Source: Candidatus Binatota bacterium (GTDB taxonomy: Bacteria; Desulfobacterota; Binatia; UBA1149). Taken from it: a stretch of 64,000 nt of DNA. The notes below the pieces were generated by a model. The model was not told where the DNA came from. It saw only the letters and a list, made by a program, of their open reading frames with translations, and ran no database searches. Position numbers and translations under genes: made by a program. Below are positions 19,496 through 28,332 of the stretch, piece by piece; positions within the stretch are counted from its first letter, which is position 1, and every line of letters starts with the position of its first letter. The DNA is taken from positions 1-64,000 of the forward strand of contig DUBO01000049.1 in the NCBI GenBank assembly GCA_012960245.1, written 5' to 3'.

Positions 19496-21337
19496 ATGGC
19501 GAGATTGTTGTGTATAGCGGTGCTGCTGGTGGCCGCCTGCGCTCCGGAGCCCTGGCCGGGGCCGCCGGCCCTGCGCTTGAGCCAGCTGGGCCAGGCAGAC
19601 AGCCCCCCGCTCTACCGCGCGCTCGACAGCAACACCCGGCCCCTGCTGGGTCGTGAAACCGGACCGCTGCCACCCACGGTCACCGTGCACGCTACCCTCG
19701 AGCTCGAAGCCCGCGGTCGCTCCCAGCTCGAGTTTGCCTGTGGCGTCCCGACCAACAGCTCGGCGCCGCCAGTCACCTTCAGGGTATCCGCGGCCAGCAG
19801 CGGTAAAACCAGAACGCTGTTTGAAACCACCCTCTCTCCCGCCACCGACAGCGAGCGCTGGCACGAGTTCAGCGTCGAGCTGGATCTCGACCATCCCACT
19901 ACCCTGCAGTTTGTCACCGTGCCGGGGCAATCGGATTCGCCGCCGAGCGCGGCGTGGTTCAGCGACCCGATACTGCAAGCGCTCAACCCCTCGCGAGCAA
20001 CAGAACGCAAGCGCCTTCCCAACATCGTGCTGGTTTCGCTCGACACGCTGAGAGCCGACCACCTGTCGGTCTACGGCTACACACGCGATACCTCGCCCAA
20101 CATGAAAGCCATGTTCGACGAGCAGGGCCTGGTGGTCGAAAACTGCTTCGCCCCCGAGGTCACTACCCTCGATTCCCACGCCACCATGATGTCGGGCCTG
20201 TACCCGGACAGCGCCGTGCAGCCCGGCCTGCTGGGCATACACCGCGGCGTGACTATGCTGGCCGAGCTGCTGGCCGACGAGGGCTACCGCACGGCAGCCT
20301 TTACCGAAAACGCCTTCGTGACGGCCAGGCTGGGATTTCGCCGCGGCTTCGAGGTCTATTCCGAGAACAGCGGAATAGAAGCAAAGGGAATTGGGCGCCA
20401 CGTCGCCAACGCGGTGGGCTTCGTGCGCAAGACCTTCGACCGCGGCATAGCCTGGGTCGAAGAACACGCCGACCGGCCGATGTTTGTTTTCCTGCACACC
20501 TACCAGGTGCACTCCCCATACACGCCCGCACCCCGGTGGGCGGCACTGTTCCCGTCGCCCGAGGGCGCGTCGCAGGCACGACGCGACATGGACGCCTACG
20601 ACGCCGAGATTGCCTACACCGACAACGAGGTTGCGCGCCTGCTCAAGGCCATCGACCGAGCACTGCCCGCCGACGACACTATTCTTATTGTCCTGTCCGA
20701 CCATGGTGAGGAGTTCGGCGAGCACGGTCGCCGCTACCACGGTGGCACCCTGGCCAACGAGACACTGCGCGTGCCGCTGATGCTGCGCGCCCCGGGGCGC
20801 CTTCCGGCTGGCCAGAGAAGAACCGGCCCCGTGGGTCTCGTAGACCTCGTGCCCACACTGCTCGAGCTGCTCGACATCGAGGAGCCCTACCCGCTGCAGG
20901 GTCGCTCGGTTCTCGCCCACCTTCGCCACGACCAGGCGCTTCCGGTAACACCCCTTTACTCGGTGTCAGATTCGCCATTCACCATGAACTACAAGGGCGT
21001 CGACAAGAGTTGGCAACCGCCGGCCCGGGCCGTGACCCTGTGGCCCGACCGCCTGCTGAGCGAAAAAACGGACGAAGGCCGGCGCTACTGGTTATTCGAC
21101 CTGTCGACCGACCCCGGCCAGACCAAGGACCTGTACGAGTTCGCCGACCAGGGGCCACAGCTCAAGCGCCTGCTCGAGCAGTGGCCAGCCGTGGCAGCCG
21201 CTCGCAAGAAAGAGCTCTCTCTGTCGCTGCAGTCGCGCGCGACTGCGCATCGCCCGCCAGAATCAAACGCAAACGGATTGGGCGAAGACAAGATACGTAA
21301 GCTCAAGGCCCTGGGCTACCTGGAACCTGGAGAGTAA
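19496..21337 (+). CDS. sulfatase-fold lipoprotein, copy 1, with Thr at the formylglycine position
   Basis: This 613-residue lipoprotein has VAAC at residues 12-15. Residues about 40-165 form a beta-rich N-terminal domain (RWHEFSVELD, TTLQFVTV, AWFSDPIL). The alkaline-phosphatase-superfamily domain starts at LPNIVLVSLDTLRADHL and includes the metal motif LSDHGEEFGEHG (Asp402, His403). The usual Cys of CxPxR is replaced: the equivalent segment is TTLDSH with Thr224, so formylglycine cannot form there. Thr is the nucleophile in EptA and LtaS phosphotransferases, so a phospho- or sulfo-transferase, or phosphodiesterase, is possible. It ends with KLKALGYLEPGE. It is the first of a tandem pair. Confidence 0.87.
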   Translation: MARLLCIAVLLVAACAPEPWPGPPALRLSQLGQADSPPLYRALDSNTRPLLGRETGPLPPTVTVHATLELEARGRSQLEFACGVPTNSSAPPVTFRVSAASSGKTRTLFETTLSPATDSERWHEFSVELDLDHPTTLQFVTVPGQSDSPPSAAWFSDPILQALNPSRATERKRLPNIVLVSLDTLRADHLSVYGYTRDTSPNMKAMFDEQGLVVENCFAPEVTTLDSHATMMSGLYPDSAVQPGLLGIHRGVTMLAELLADEGYRTAAFTENAFVTARLGFRRGFEVYSENSGIEAKGIGRHVANAVGFVRKTFDRGIAWVEEHADRPMFVFLHTYQVHSPYTPAPRWAALFPSPEGASQARRDMDAYDAEIAYTDNEVARLLKAIDRALPADDTILIVLSDHGEEFGEHGRRYHGGTLANETLRVPLMLRAPGRLPAGQRRTGPVGLVDLVPTLLELLDIEEPYPLQGRSVLAHLRHDQALPVTPLYSVSDSPFTMNYKGVDKSWQPPARAVTLWPDRLLSEKTDEGRRYWLFDLSTDPGQTKDLYEFADQGPQLKRLLEQWPAVAAARKKELSLSLQSRATAHRPPESNANGLGEDKIRKLKALGYLEPGE

Positions 21338-21354
21338 CGCGCTGGGAAACCAGC
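21326..21354 (+). repeat. Repeated sulfatase 3' end with hairpin
   Basis: The sequence CTGGAGAGTAACGCG across the stop codon of the first sulfatase gene recurs at the stop of the second one (about 23338-23352). In the first copy it runs into a perfect hairpin, CGCTGG-GAAA-CCAGCG (21339-21354). The second copy has a weaker version (CGGG-AAA-CCCG). There is no U-tract, so it may be an RNA-stabilising element rather than an intrinsic terminator. The repeat marks the edge of the gene duplication. Confidence 0.6.
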
Positions 21355-21479
21355 GCCAACTTTCGCACCACCCTTCCCACGCTGTCTGCCCCTCTGCCAC
21401 TGACACATCCCGGCAGAAGAAAGATAGTTGCCTTTTACGTTCAAGGTGCGTGGTTTCACCGACGTGCTAGGCTCGACCG

Positions 21480-23351
21480 ATGGCAAGATGGTTATGTATC
21501 CTGGCGGTACTGCTGAGCGCCTGCACCCAGGACCCATGGGACGGCCAGCCGGCCATACGGCTGGGCGGGATCGCGAGGCAGGCCGCTGTCAACCGGCAGG
21601 AAAGCAGCTCCCGGCACCGAAGCGACCACGAAACGCTCTACCGGTCACTTGACCGCAGCTACCGTCCCCTGCTGGGCTACAAGGCCGGCCCGCTCCCGCC
21701 CGTCGTCACCGTGCACGCCACCTTCGAGCTGAAAGCCTGGGGAAAGTCCGTATTAGAGTTCGCCTACGGCATGCCCACGAACGACATCGCCCCTGCCGTA
21801 ACCTTTCGGGTTTCAGCCTCCAGCGACAACCGTGTGAAAACCTTGCTCGAAACCTCGCTGGACCCGGCAGTAGACGGCGGGCGCTGGCACGAGTTCTCCG
21901 TAGAGCTGGACCTGGACCAGGCCACGACGCTGCAGTTCGTCAGCATTCCGGATAAGTCGCGCACCGCACCCGCGGAAGCCTGGTTCAGTGACCCCGTGTT
22001 GCAGCCTCTCAACCCCGAGCGCACCGAGATGGGTGGCCGCCTTCCCAACGTGATTCTGATATCGCTGGATACGCTGCGGGCCGACCACCTGTCGGCTTAC
22101 GGCTACCAGCGCAACACGTCGCCGAACATGAAGGCCCTGTTCGACAGCGAGGGCCTGGTTGTTGAAAACTGCTTCGCGCCTGAGGTCACCACGCTCGACT
22201 CGCACGCCTCTATGATGTCGGGGCTGTACCCGGCCACAGCGGTGGGGCCCGGAATCGAAGGCATTCACAATGGCGTGGTAATGCTGGCCGAACTCATGGC
22301 GGCGGCGGGATACCGCACGGCAGCCTTCACCGAGAACGCTTTTGTCGCGGGAGAACTAGGTTTCCGGCGGGGCTTCGAGGCCTACAACGAAAACCCAGCT
22401 ATCGAAGCAAAGGGGTTCGCCCGAATAGCCGCCAACTCGACGGGATTCGCGCGCGAGACTTTCGACCGCGGGCTGACTTGGATAGAAGACCACGCCGATC
22501 AACCCCTGTTCGTGTTCCTCCACACCTACCAGGTGCACGCGCCCTACACTCCGCCGCCAGAGTGGGCAGCCTTGTTTCCATCGCCCGACGGGGCCTCGCA
22601 GGCGAGACTGGACATGGATGCCTACGACGCCGAGATAGCGTACACCGATAGCGAGGTGGGCAGGCTGGTTAAAAGCCTCGACCGACTGCTGCCCGCAAGC
22701 GATACGATACTGATCGTGCTGTCGGACCACGGCGAAGAGTTCGGTGAGCACGGTCGGCGAGGTCACGGTGGAACCCTGGCCAATGAAGTGCTCAGGGTCC
22801 CTCTTATGCTGCGCGCACCCGGCCGCCTGCCTGCCGGTCAGAGAAGAACCGGCCCGGTGGGCCTCGTAGACCTCGTGCCCACACTGCTCGAGCTGCTGGA
22901 GCTCGAGCAGCCCTATCCCTTGCAGGGTCGCTCGGTGCTTGGGCACCTGGTAAACGGCTCGCCCCTGCCGGTCGTACCGCTCTTTGCCGAGGCTGGCACT
23001 CCCTTCTGCATGAACTATCAGGGTGTGGACAAGAGCTGGAGTCCGACCTCCTGGGCGATCACCTTGTGGCCCGATCGACTCGTCAGTGAGCGGGCAGGCG
23101 TCGACCTTCCCGAAAACACGCGTCGCTACTCCATGTTCGACCTGGTAGCCGATCCGCACGAAGCGACCGACGTTTACGGTTTCTCCGACCACGGACCGCT
23201 GTTGAAACGCATGCTCGACGCATGGCCTGCACAAGCGGCCGAACGGGGGGAAAGTCTTGCCCGGCCCGTCGACTTCGTGTCAACTCCAGAGTTGGCCGCA
23301 GAAAAAATACGCAAGCTCAGGGCGCTGGGCTACCTGGAGCCTGGAGAGTAA
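21480..23351 (+). CDS. sulfatase-fold lipoprotein, copy 2, with Thr at the formylglycine position
   Basis: This is a paralogue of the gene just upstream, 623 residues and very similar along its whole length. The lipobox is LSAC with Cys15. The beta-rich N-terminal domain (about 55-175) and the sulfatase-fold domain (from LPNVILISLDTLRADHL, Asp197) match copy 1. The FGly-equivalent segment is TTLDSHAS with Thr238, and the metal site LSDHGEEFGEHGRRGHGG is kept. Both genes have a gcagaagaaag motif upstream and share 3' flanking bases, so the whole unit was duplicated. It probably acts in the periplasm or on the outer surface. The substrate is unknown. Confidence 0.87.
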   Translation: MARWLCILAVLLSACTQDPWDGQPAIRLGGIARQAAVNRQESSSRHRSDHETLYRSLDRSYRPLLGYKAGPLPPVVTVHATFELKAWGKSVLEFAYGMPTNDIAPAVTFRVSASSDNRVKTLLETSLDPAVDGGRWHEFSVELDLDQATTLQFVSIPDKSRTAPAEAWFSDPVLQPLNPERTEMGGRLPNVILISLDTLRADHLSAYGYQRNTSPNMKALFDSEGLVVENCFAPEVTTLDSHASMMSGLYPATAVGPGIEGIHNGVVMLAELMAAAGYRTAAFTENAFVAGELGFRRGFEAYNENPAIEAKGFARIAANSTGFARETFDRGLTWIEDHADQPLFVFLHTYQVHAPYTPPPEWAALFPSPDGASQARLDMDAYDAEIAYTDSEVGRLVKSLDRLLPASDTILIVLSDHGEEFGEHGRRGHGGTLANEVLRVPLMLRAPGRLPAGQRRTGPVGLVDLVPTLLELLELEQPYPLQGRSVLGHLVNGSPLPVVPLFAEAGTPFCMNYQGVDKSWSPTSWAITLWPDRLVSERAGVDLPENTRRYSMFDLVADPHEATDVYGFSDHGPLLKRMLDAWPAQAAERGESLARPVDFVSTPELAAEKIRKLRALGYLEPGE

Positions 23352-23378
23352 CGCGACGGGAAACCCGCGACAGCGAAA

Positions 23379-24245
23379 CTAGCGCCCCAGCTCGGCAGCA
23401 ACCGCCGCCAGGCCCTCGTCGACACCCAGCAGCCGAACCGACAGCAGCTCCTGCGTGCGCCTGTTGTCCAGCCCGCAACGCAGCGGCCGGGGAGCGGGCT
23501 GCGCGAGCTCGGGCGTATCTACCGCCTGGATAAAACCGGCGTCCAGGCCCAGCGCAGCCGCCGCGCGACGGGCGAACTCATCGCGCGGCAGGCAGTCAGA
23601 CCCCACCGGGTGGGCAACGCCTCGGTAATCCGACAGCGCCAACTCGCGCACGGCGGCCGCGAGGTTATCGGCGCAGGTAGGAGTGCCCCACTGGTCGCGC
23701 GGCGCTTTCATGGTCTCGCCCGACGACTCACGTGCGAGCAACTGCATGATGAAATTTACCCCGCGCGGGTCGTGACCATAAACGCCACAGATGCGCACGA
23801 TGACGTGATCGTCAACGAGCTCGCTCACGGCTTGCTCGGCCGCCAGCTTGTGCCGCCCGTACTCGTTGATGGGCGCCGGCTCGGCGTCGATCTCGTAGGG
23901 CCCCGCGCTGCCGTCAAAAACGTAGTCCGACGAAAAATAGACCACGCGTGCGCCCACGCGCGCAGCCGCGCGCGCCACGGTGCGCGTGCCCTCCACGTTT
24001 ATGGCCAGCGACAGCTCGGGCTCGAGCTCACAGCGATCAACGGCGGGCATGGCAGCCGGGTGCAGAACAAGATCGGGTTGTAAGTCGTCCACCAGCGCGT
24101 CAATGGCCGCAGTGTCGGCCAGATCCAGCGGCAACAGCCCCTCGGCCGCCCGCGAGTTGCGGGTCCCTGTCACCTCGTGGTCGGCAAACACGCGCAGCAG
24201 GCGCGAGCCCACCAGGCCGGAAGCCCCGGTGACCAGGATTTTCAT
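23379..24245 (-). CDS. RmlD-like NAD(P)-dependent SDR (dTDP-4-dehydrorhamnose reductase family)
   Basis: This 288-residue extended short-chain dehydrogenase starts at the ATG at 24245 with MKILVTGASGLVGSRLLR, the nucleotide-binding glycine motif. The catalytic YGRHK (Tyr-x-x-x-Lys) and the YFSSDYVFDG segment match the RmlD sugar-reductase group. RmlD makes dTDP-L-rhamnose; without rmlA, rmlB or rmlC nearby the true sugar nucleotide is uncertain. It is divergent from the acyltransferase-3 gene at 24347 and converges on the duplicated sulfatase gene. A role in making a sugar for the glycan locus is inferred. Confidence 0.82.
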   Translation of the reverse strand: MKILVTGASGLVGSRLLRVFADHEVTGTRNSRAAEGLLPLDLADTAAIDALVDDLQPDLVLHPAAMPAVDRCELEPELSLAINVEGTRTVARAAARVGARVVYFSSDYVFDGSAGPYEIDAEPAPINEYGRHKLAAEQAVSELVDDHVIVRICGVYGHDPRGVNFIMQLLARESSGETMKAPRDQWGTPTCADNLAAAVRELALSDYRGVAHPVGSDCLPRDEFARRAAAALGLDAGFIQAVDTPELAQPAPRPLRCGLDNRRTQELLSVRLLGVDEGLAAVAAELGR

Positions 24246-24346
24246 CGTCGCACGCCCACCGCCCCCTGCCAGTGCCACATGGTGGCCGGGTTTTCCAGCA
24301 CCCACCCCTGCGCCACCCCCCCACCCGGCGCGTGCTAAGATGGCGC

Positions 24347-25402
24347 GTGTTCGGCTTTATGCGCATGTCGCTCGCGTTGGCCGTTATGTTCAGCCACCTC
24401 GTGCCCTTTATGGCCGGCCAGCTGAACTGGCTGGGCCACTACGCCGTCTGGTCGTTTTTCTGTCTGAGCGGCTACCTGATGACGCTGGTACTCAACCAGC
24501 GCTACGGCTTTGGCAGCGACGGCCTGCTGCGCTACGCGGCCAATCGCGCGCTGCGCATCTACCCACCCTACCTGGTGGCGCTGGCGGCCATGGCAACCCT
24601 GCTGGCACTAAGACCCGACTGGACTGCCATGCTCACGCATGCCGGACTACCGTACGTGGCCGGTGACTGGATACGCAACGTGGCGCTGCTCGACCTCAAC
24701 TCGCGCATGCTGCCGGCGCCCATACTGCCAGCCGCGTGGTCCCTGAGCATAGAACTCTATTTCTACGTGCTCATGGCGCTGCTGCTGTCGCGCTCTCGAG
24801 TCACCGTGTTGCTGTGGCTCGTGGCGGCCGTCACCTGGGCCGCCTGGGCAAACGCAACGGGAGTCGCTGCCCAGATACGCGTCACGTCACCGGCGGCCTG
24901 CGCGTTGCCCTTCGCGCTGGGCGCGACGGTGTACTTCGTGGGGCAGCTGTTCTCGCCGTCTTCGTCAGAACCGCAGGGCGCACATAGCCAGCTGCCCAGC
25001 TGGCTGCTGCCGCTAGCGGTGGTGGTGGCCCTGGTCAACGCGGGCACGGCGTGGACCTGGCCCGATCTCTATTCGACTCCCCTGCTGCTTCACGCCGCCG
25101 CGAGCTCGGCCGTGATCCTGGCGCTGGCCGGGGTCGCGCATCCCGGAGCTACCAGCATCCCGGCCAGGCTGGACAGACAGCTTGGAGACTTGTCCTACCC
25201 GCTGTTCCTGCTGCACATGCCGGTGAGCATCGTGGTGGCCGCCGCACTGGCCACGTTGACCGAGAGTGGCCTCGGCTTCGGCGAGCGCCCCGCGCTGTTT
25301 GTGCTGGCGGTGCCGGTGGTACTCGTGGTGTCGTTGCTGTTGCGGTGGGTGGTCGAGCTGCCAGTGGAAAAGTTGCGCCGACGGGTTGCCCGCGGCGGTT
25401 AG
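24347..25402 (+). CDS. acyltransferase-3 family membrane protein
   Basis: This 351-residue integral membrane acyltransferase (from the GTG at 24347; an ATG at 24359 is the alternative) starts like other family members, FGFMRMSLALAVMFSHLVPF, with the conserved His. The VWSFFCLSGYLMTLVL and ANRALRIYPPYLVAL segments follow, and SYPLFLLHMPVSI lies near the end. About ten hydrophobic helices are visible. It probably acylates a sugar or lipid at the membrane. It stands alone on this strand between an SDR gene and the FkbM region. Confidence 0.85.
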   Translation: MFGFMRMSLALAVMFSHLVPFMAGQLNWLGHYAVWSFFCLSGYLMTLVLNQRYGFGSDGLLRYAANRALRIYPPYLVALAAMATLLALRPDWTAMLTHAGLPYVAGDWIRNVALLDLNSRMLPAPILPAAWSLSIELYFYVLMALLLSRSRVTVLLWLVAAVTWAAWANATGVAAQIRVTSPAACALPFALGATVYFVGQLFSPSSSEPQGAHSQLPSWLLPLAVVVALVNAGTAWTWPDLYSTPLLLHAAASSAVILALAGVAHPGATSIPARLDRQLGDLSYPLFLLHMPVSIVVAAALATLTESGLGFGERPALFVLAVPVVLVVSLLLRWVVELPVEKLRRRVARGG

Positions 25403-25413
25403 CGCGCAGCCGT

Positions 25414-25506
25414 CTACCAGCTGTAGCCCAGCTGCCGAAGTCGCTCGCGCTGGGCTGGATCTATTGCCTCGGTAGTTCTGCGCTGAGCAGGGTGTCCACC
25501 GACGGT
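25414..25506 (-). pseudogene. Remnant resembling a sulfatase C-terminus, in frame behind the FkbM stop codon
   Basis: Directly after the TGA of the anchored FkbM gene the same reading frame stays open for 30 more codons and ends with AIDPAQRERLRQLGY plus two residues and TAG. The LRxLGY ending is the usual C-terminus of the sulfatase-fold lipoproteins in this window (KLRALGYLEPGE, IDPITHEKLRALGYMQ). It may be the tail of a lost sulfatase gene, or a former extension of the FkbM protein cut off by the TGA. No ribosome site or start was seen for the fragment. Confidence 0.5.
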
Positions 25507-26793
25507 TCAGGGCATCGCATTCTTACGCATGCGATTCTTGATCAGCCCTTCTTTGAAGTTCTCGAGCGCGGCTTTCGCCCGCGCAGCCTCTTCACGTTCG
25601 GCAATGAGTAACGGCGTCGTCGCACGAAAGTAGTTTTTTACGGCCTGGACTTTCTCAGCGCTACGCTGGTCCGGCCGTTTCGAAATCAGATAGGCCATGC
25701 CGCCGCCCAACGACGTTGCGGCTGCTCCTTCGCGTTCGATCGTTGCACGCTGCTCGCGCTCCCATTTCGCTTGCGCTTCGAGAAGAGCCGGCGTGTCCTT
25801 TTTGACCAGGCGGTTAGCGCGCAACGATTTCCATACCAGCTTTTGTCCTTCCTCATAACCTCGAAGGACGAGCAGGTTGGTAAAGTTCTTCTCATTCCTC
25901 CCTTCGAACCTTTGCAAAAGTCCCTTGGTATAGACCTCGCGTAGCGGTCGAATTCCGCCACCACCCATCCCCAGATCGTAGAACAAGAAATCATGGGATC
26001 GCAGCAGATCGAGAAATCCACTCGCATCGGTGCCGAGTCCGCTCAATCCATGTGGCCAATACTCGACCGCCATCACGATGTCGTCGTTTGCCGCTATGAC
26101 TTCCTGCATGCCCTCGAGGATGACGCCTTCAGCACCCTGTGTGTCTATCTTCACGAAATTCACGGCACCGTCGTAGTCCACGAAGTAATCGTCCAGTTTT
26201 ACCGCTTCGACATCGATCGCTCGGCGTTCTTCATTACCTTCGTAGATTTGATGATCGCCTTTGTTTTTCTCGGACAGGAAGAGCTGGATGCTTCCCTTCT
26301 CGTTCGATACGGCTTTCTGTTCGAGAGTGACGTTCGTGATGCCGTTCAGGGCGACGTTGCGTTCAAGAATCGAGAACGCGATCGGATCCGGTTCGAAAGC
26401 GTAGACATGGCCCGTATCGCCAACGAGTCGGGACGCGACCAGGGTGTAGTATCCGACGTTCGCCCCGATATCGACGAAGACGTCCCCCGGCCTGACAAAA
26501 CGAGACACCCAGTGGGTCTCGTTGGGTTCCCATACCTTCCCCGCGAGTATTCGGTAGGTAATCACCGAATCGTTCGGGTGTAGAAACATCTTCAGCCCCG
26601 GGATGTTCGGAACTTCCAGGTCGACTGCTTTTCCGTGGCGTGCGAACTCCAGTCGGGTGCTATGCTCGAGTTCAAGCAGCGTCTGGTTGCCCGCCAGCCA
26701 TGCACTCCGTGTGATGAACGCCGCTCCGGCGAGAAGCAAGAGAAGCGCAAGAATCCCACCGGATATCCGGCGGCGTATGGTCGTCGAGCTCAC
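25507..26793 (-). CDS. FkbM-family methyltransferase-like protein with N-terminal signal anchor
   Basis: From the GTG at 26793 the protein has 428 residues; an earlier in-frame start at 26862 would add 23. A basic TIRRRIS segment precedes a hydrophobic helix (GGILALLLLLAGAAFI). By the positive-inside rule the rest faces the periplasm. The FkbM domain (about residues 75-300) shows FVDIGANVGYYTLVASRLVG, VYAFEPDP and NFVKIDTQGAEGVILEG, so SAM-site motifs are intact. A charged helical tail follows. FkbM enzymes normally O-methylate sugars in the cytoplasm, so an outward-facing domain is odd. It is near three lipoprotein FkbM genes. Confidence 0.82.
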   Translation of the reverse strand: MSSTTIRRRISGGILALLLLLAGAAFITRSAWLAGNQTLLELEHSTRLEFARHGKAVDLEVPNIPGLKMFLHPNDSVITYRILAGKVWEPNETHWVSRFVRPGDVFVDIGANVGYYTLVASRLVGDTGHVYAFEPDPIAFSILERNVALNGITNVTLEQKAVSNEKGSIQLFLSEKNKGDHQIYEGNEERRAIDVEAVKLDDYFVDYDGAVNFVKIDTQGAEGVILEGMQEVIAANDDIVMAVEYWPHGLSGLGTDASGFLDLLRSHDFLFYDLGMGGGGIRPLREVYTKGLLQRFEGRNEKNFTNLLVLRGYEEGQKLVWKSLRANRLVKKDTPALLEAQAKWEREQRATIEREGAAATSLGGGMAYLISKRPDQRSAEKVQAVKNYFRATTPLLIAEREEAARAKAALENFKEGLIKNRMRKNAMP

Positions 26794-26954
26794 GTTCCGC
26801 TTCTCTTCGGGTGCCCTGAAGCAGGCTCGCCCCACTGAACTGCGTTCGAACCGGAAACGCAACGCAGTTTTACATCTATATCGAGTAACAGCGAAACCGA
26901 CGCTGCTTGGCCGTCACCTACGGCAGGGCCCGCAAGGCAGGGCCCCGGGACCCG

Positions 26955-27785
26955 TTATTCAATCAGGAGGGCCGGGTTGTCAGCAGGCGTATAGTACCAG
27001 TTGATGTGGTCATGCTTGAGGTAGCGATCAATACGCTTGTAGCCACGCTCTTCGAACCAGGCGTTTATCCTGGGGCGGTCGGGCCTATAGGCCTCTATGC
27101 AGACCAGTTCGGGCTGGTACTTCTGGATATCGAACGCCGCCAACGCTGTCATCTGGAAGCCCTCTATGTCCATTGACATGAAGTCAATTTTCTCAATCCC
27201 GTTGTCTTCGAGCAGCTTGTCGATCGTTATGGTACGAACCTTGATCTCCGTGTAATTGTAGGGTTTGTCACGACCGCCGGGCTTTTCGACCATCTCTTTT
27301 TTTGCCGACGACACTTCCCACCAGGCCGCTCGATAGAAAGTATCCTCCGTGTCGGAGTGATCGGAGATCAGCAGGTTTAAAAACCTAGTGCCGGGTCGAT
27401 GGCTGGCCCAGTGCTTCGCGTACTCAGCCACTGCGTCGACGCCAATCCCCGTCCACCCCAGGTGCTTGTCAAGATAAAACGTCGTGCTGTTGCGCTGCGG
27501 AAAGGCGCAGCCCACGTCCAGGAAGATACCGTCGCGACGGTCCTGAAAGAAGTCACGAATGCAGAGTTCCTCGTCAAACTGCGAGTAAAGCTTCTTCGCA
27601 GTATTGACGATGTCCCGCCTTGCGGGCTTGGTGGCTTCCGCTGCAACCGACTCGGCTGCCGACTCTTCAACTGCCACGGGTTCTCCAACCGCGGAGGGAG
27701 CGGGCACTTCCTCTTTGCAGCCTGAACCAGCAACAACGATCATCAATGACACCGCTAATGATGTAACGGAAAAAACCTTCCCCAT
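26955..27785 (-). CDS. FkbM-family methyltransferase-like lipoprotein
   Basis: The ATG at 27785 follows an AGGAG site and gives 276 residues. The N-terminus is a signal peptide ending in VAGSGC (Cys23), an acceptable lipobox, followed by an Ala/Glu/Val-rich linker to about residue 55. The FkbM domain contains CIRDFFQDRRDGIFLDVGCA, the STTFYLDKHLGWTGIGVDA segment and IDFMSMDIEGFQMTALAAF. The first glycine loop reads DVGCAFPQRN rather than DVGANDG. Codon use is less GC-rich than in the glycan genes. An IS3-type fragment lies about 60 bases upstream. A lipoprotein methyltransferase has no obvious SAM supply, so a non-catalytic role is possible. Confidence 0.82.
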   Translation of the reverse strand: MGKVFSVTSLAVSLMIVVAGSGCKEEVPAPSAVGEPVAVEESAAESVAAEATKPARRDIVNTAKKLYSQFDEELCIRDFFQDRRDGIFLDVGCAFPQRNSTTFYLDKHLGWTGIGVDAVAEYAKHWASHRPGTRFLNLLISDHSDTEDTFYRAAWWEVSSAKKEMVEKPGGRDKPYNYTEIKVRTITIDKLLEDNGIEKIDFMSMDIEGFQMTALAAFDIQKYQPELVCIEAYRPDRPRINAWFEERGYKRIDRYLKHDHINWYYTPADNPALLIE

Positions 27786-27846
27786 CTGCAATCTCCTGTA
27801 GCCCGATATTTGTAACACTTCCACGCGACCGCCGACAGAAGTGACG

Positions 27847-28258
27847 ATGTCGTTCATCGACGACTACCGCGGCCAATATGGGGTCGAGCCGATCTGCCGG
27901 CAGTTGCCGATTGCCCCATCGATACACAACGAGCGCAAGGCGCGAGGGATTGATCCTTCGCGACTGCCTGTGCGTGCGCATCGAGATACAAAGCTGCGCG
28001 AGGAGATCCGCCGCGCCTGGAAAGCAACCTTCCGGGTGTACGGCGTGCGCAAGGTATGGCAACAGCTCAGCCGCGAAGAGATCGGAGTGGCACGCTGTAC
28101 ACGGTGGAGGGATTGATGCGCGAGATGGGCCTGGAATGGGCCGATGCGTCGCAGGCACGGCCGGCCGACCTGGTGAAGCGCGACTTCACGGCGACCCGCT
28201 CCAATCAGTTGGGGGTCACCGACCTGACTTGCGTGGCCGCATGGCGGGGGTATGCCTT
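27847..28258 (+). mobile_element. Decayed IS3-family transposase (OrfB) fragment with frameshift
   Basis: The translation FIDDYRGQYGVEPICRQLPI in one frame continues with IRRAWKATFRVYGVRKVWQQ, the N-terminal part of IS3-family OrfB. At about 28096-28104 the frame shifts; TACAC in place of TAC suggests a two-base insertion. The other frame continues as TVEGLMREMGLEWADASQ and LVKRDFTATRSNQLGVTDLT, which reaches the first catalytic Asp. Similarity ends near 28258, so most of the DDE domain is lost. No terminal inverted repeats were found. The element is inactive. Confidence 0.85.
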
Positions 28259-28332
28259 ACACGGCCATTGGCAAAGTAATCTTGCGGGGGGAGCAGCCTT
28301 GGCCGCGCGGGCGCGTAACCAGTCACCCTCTA

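Noticed and set aside
19388-20929. 513-codon open frame antisense to the first sulfatase gene
   Set aside because: It is the mirror of a clear coding frame in GC-rich DNA, with no family motif or ribosome site.
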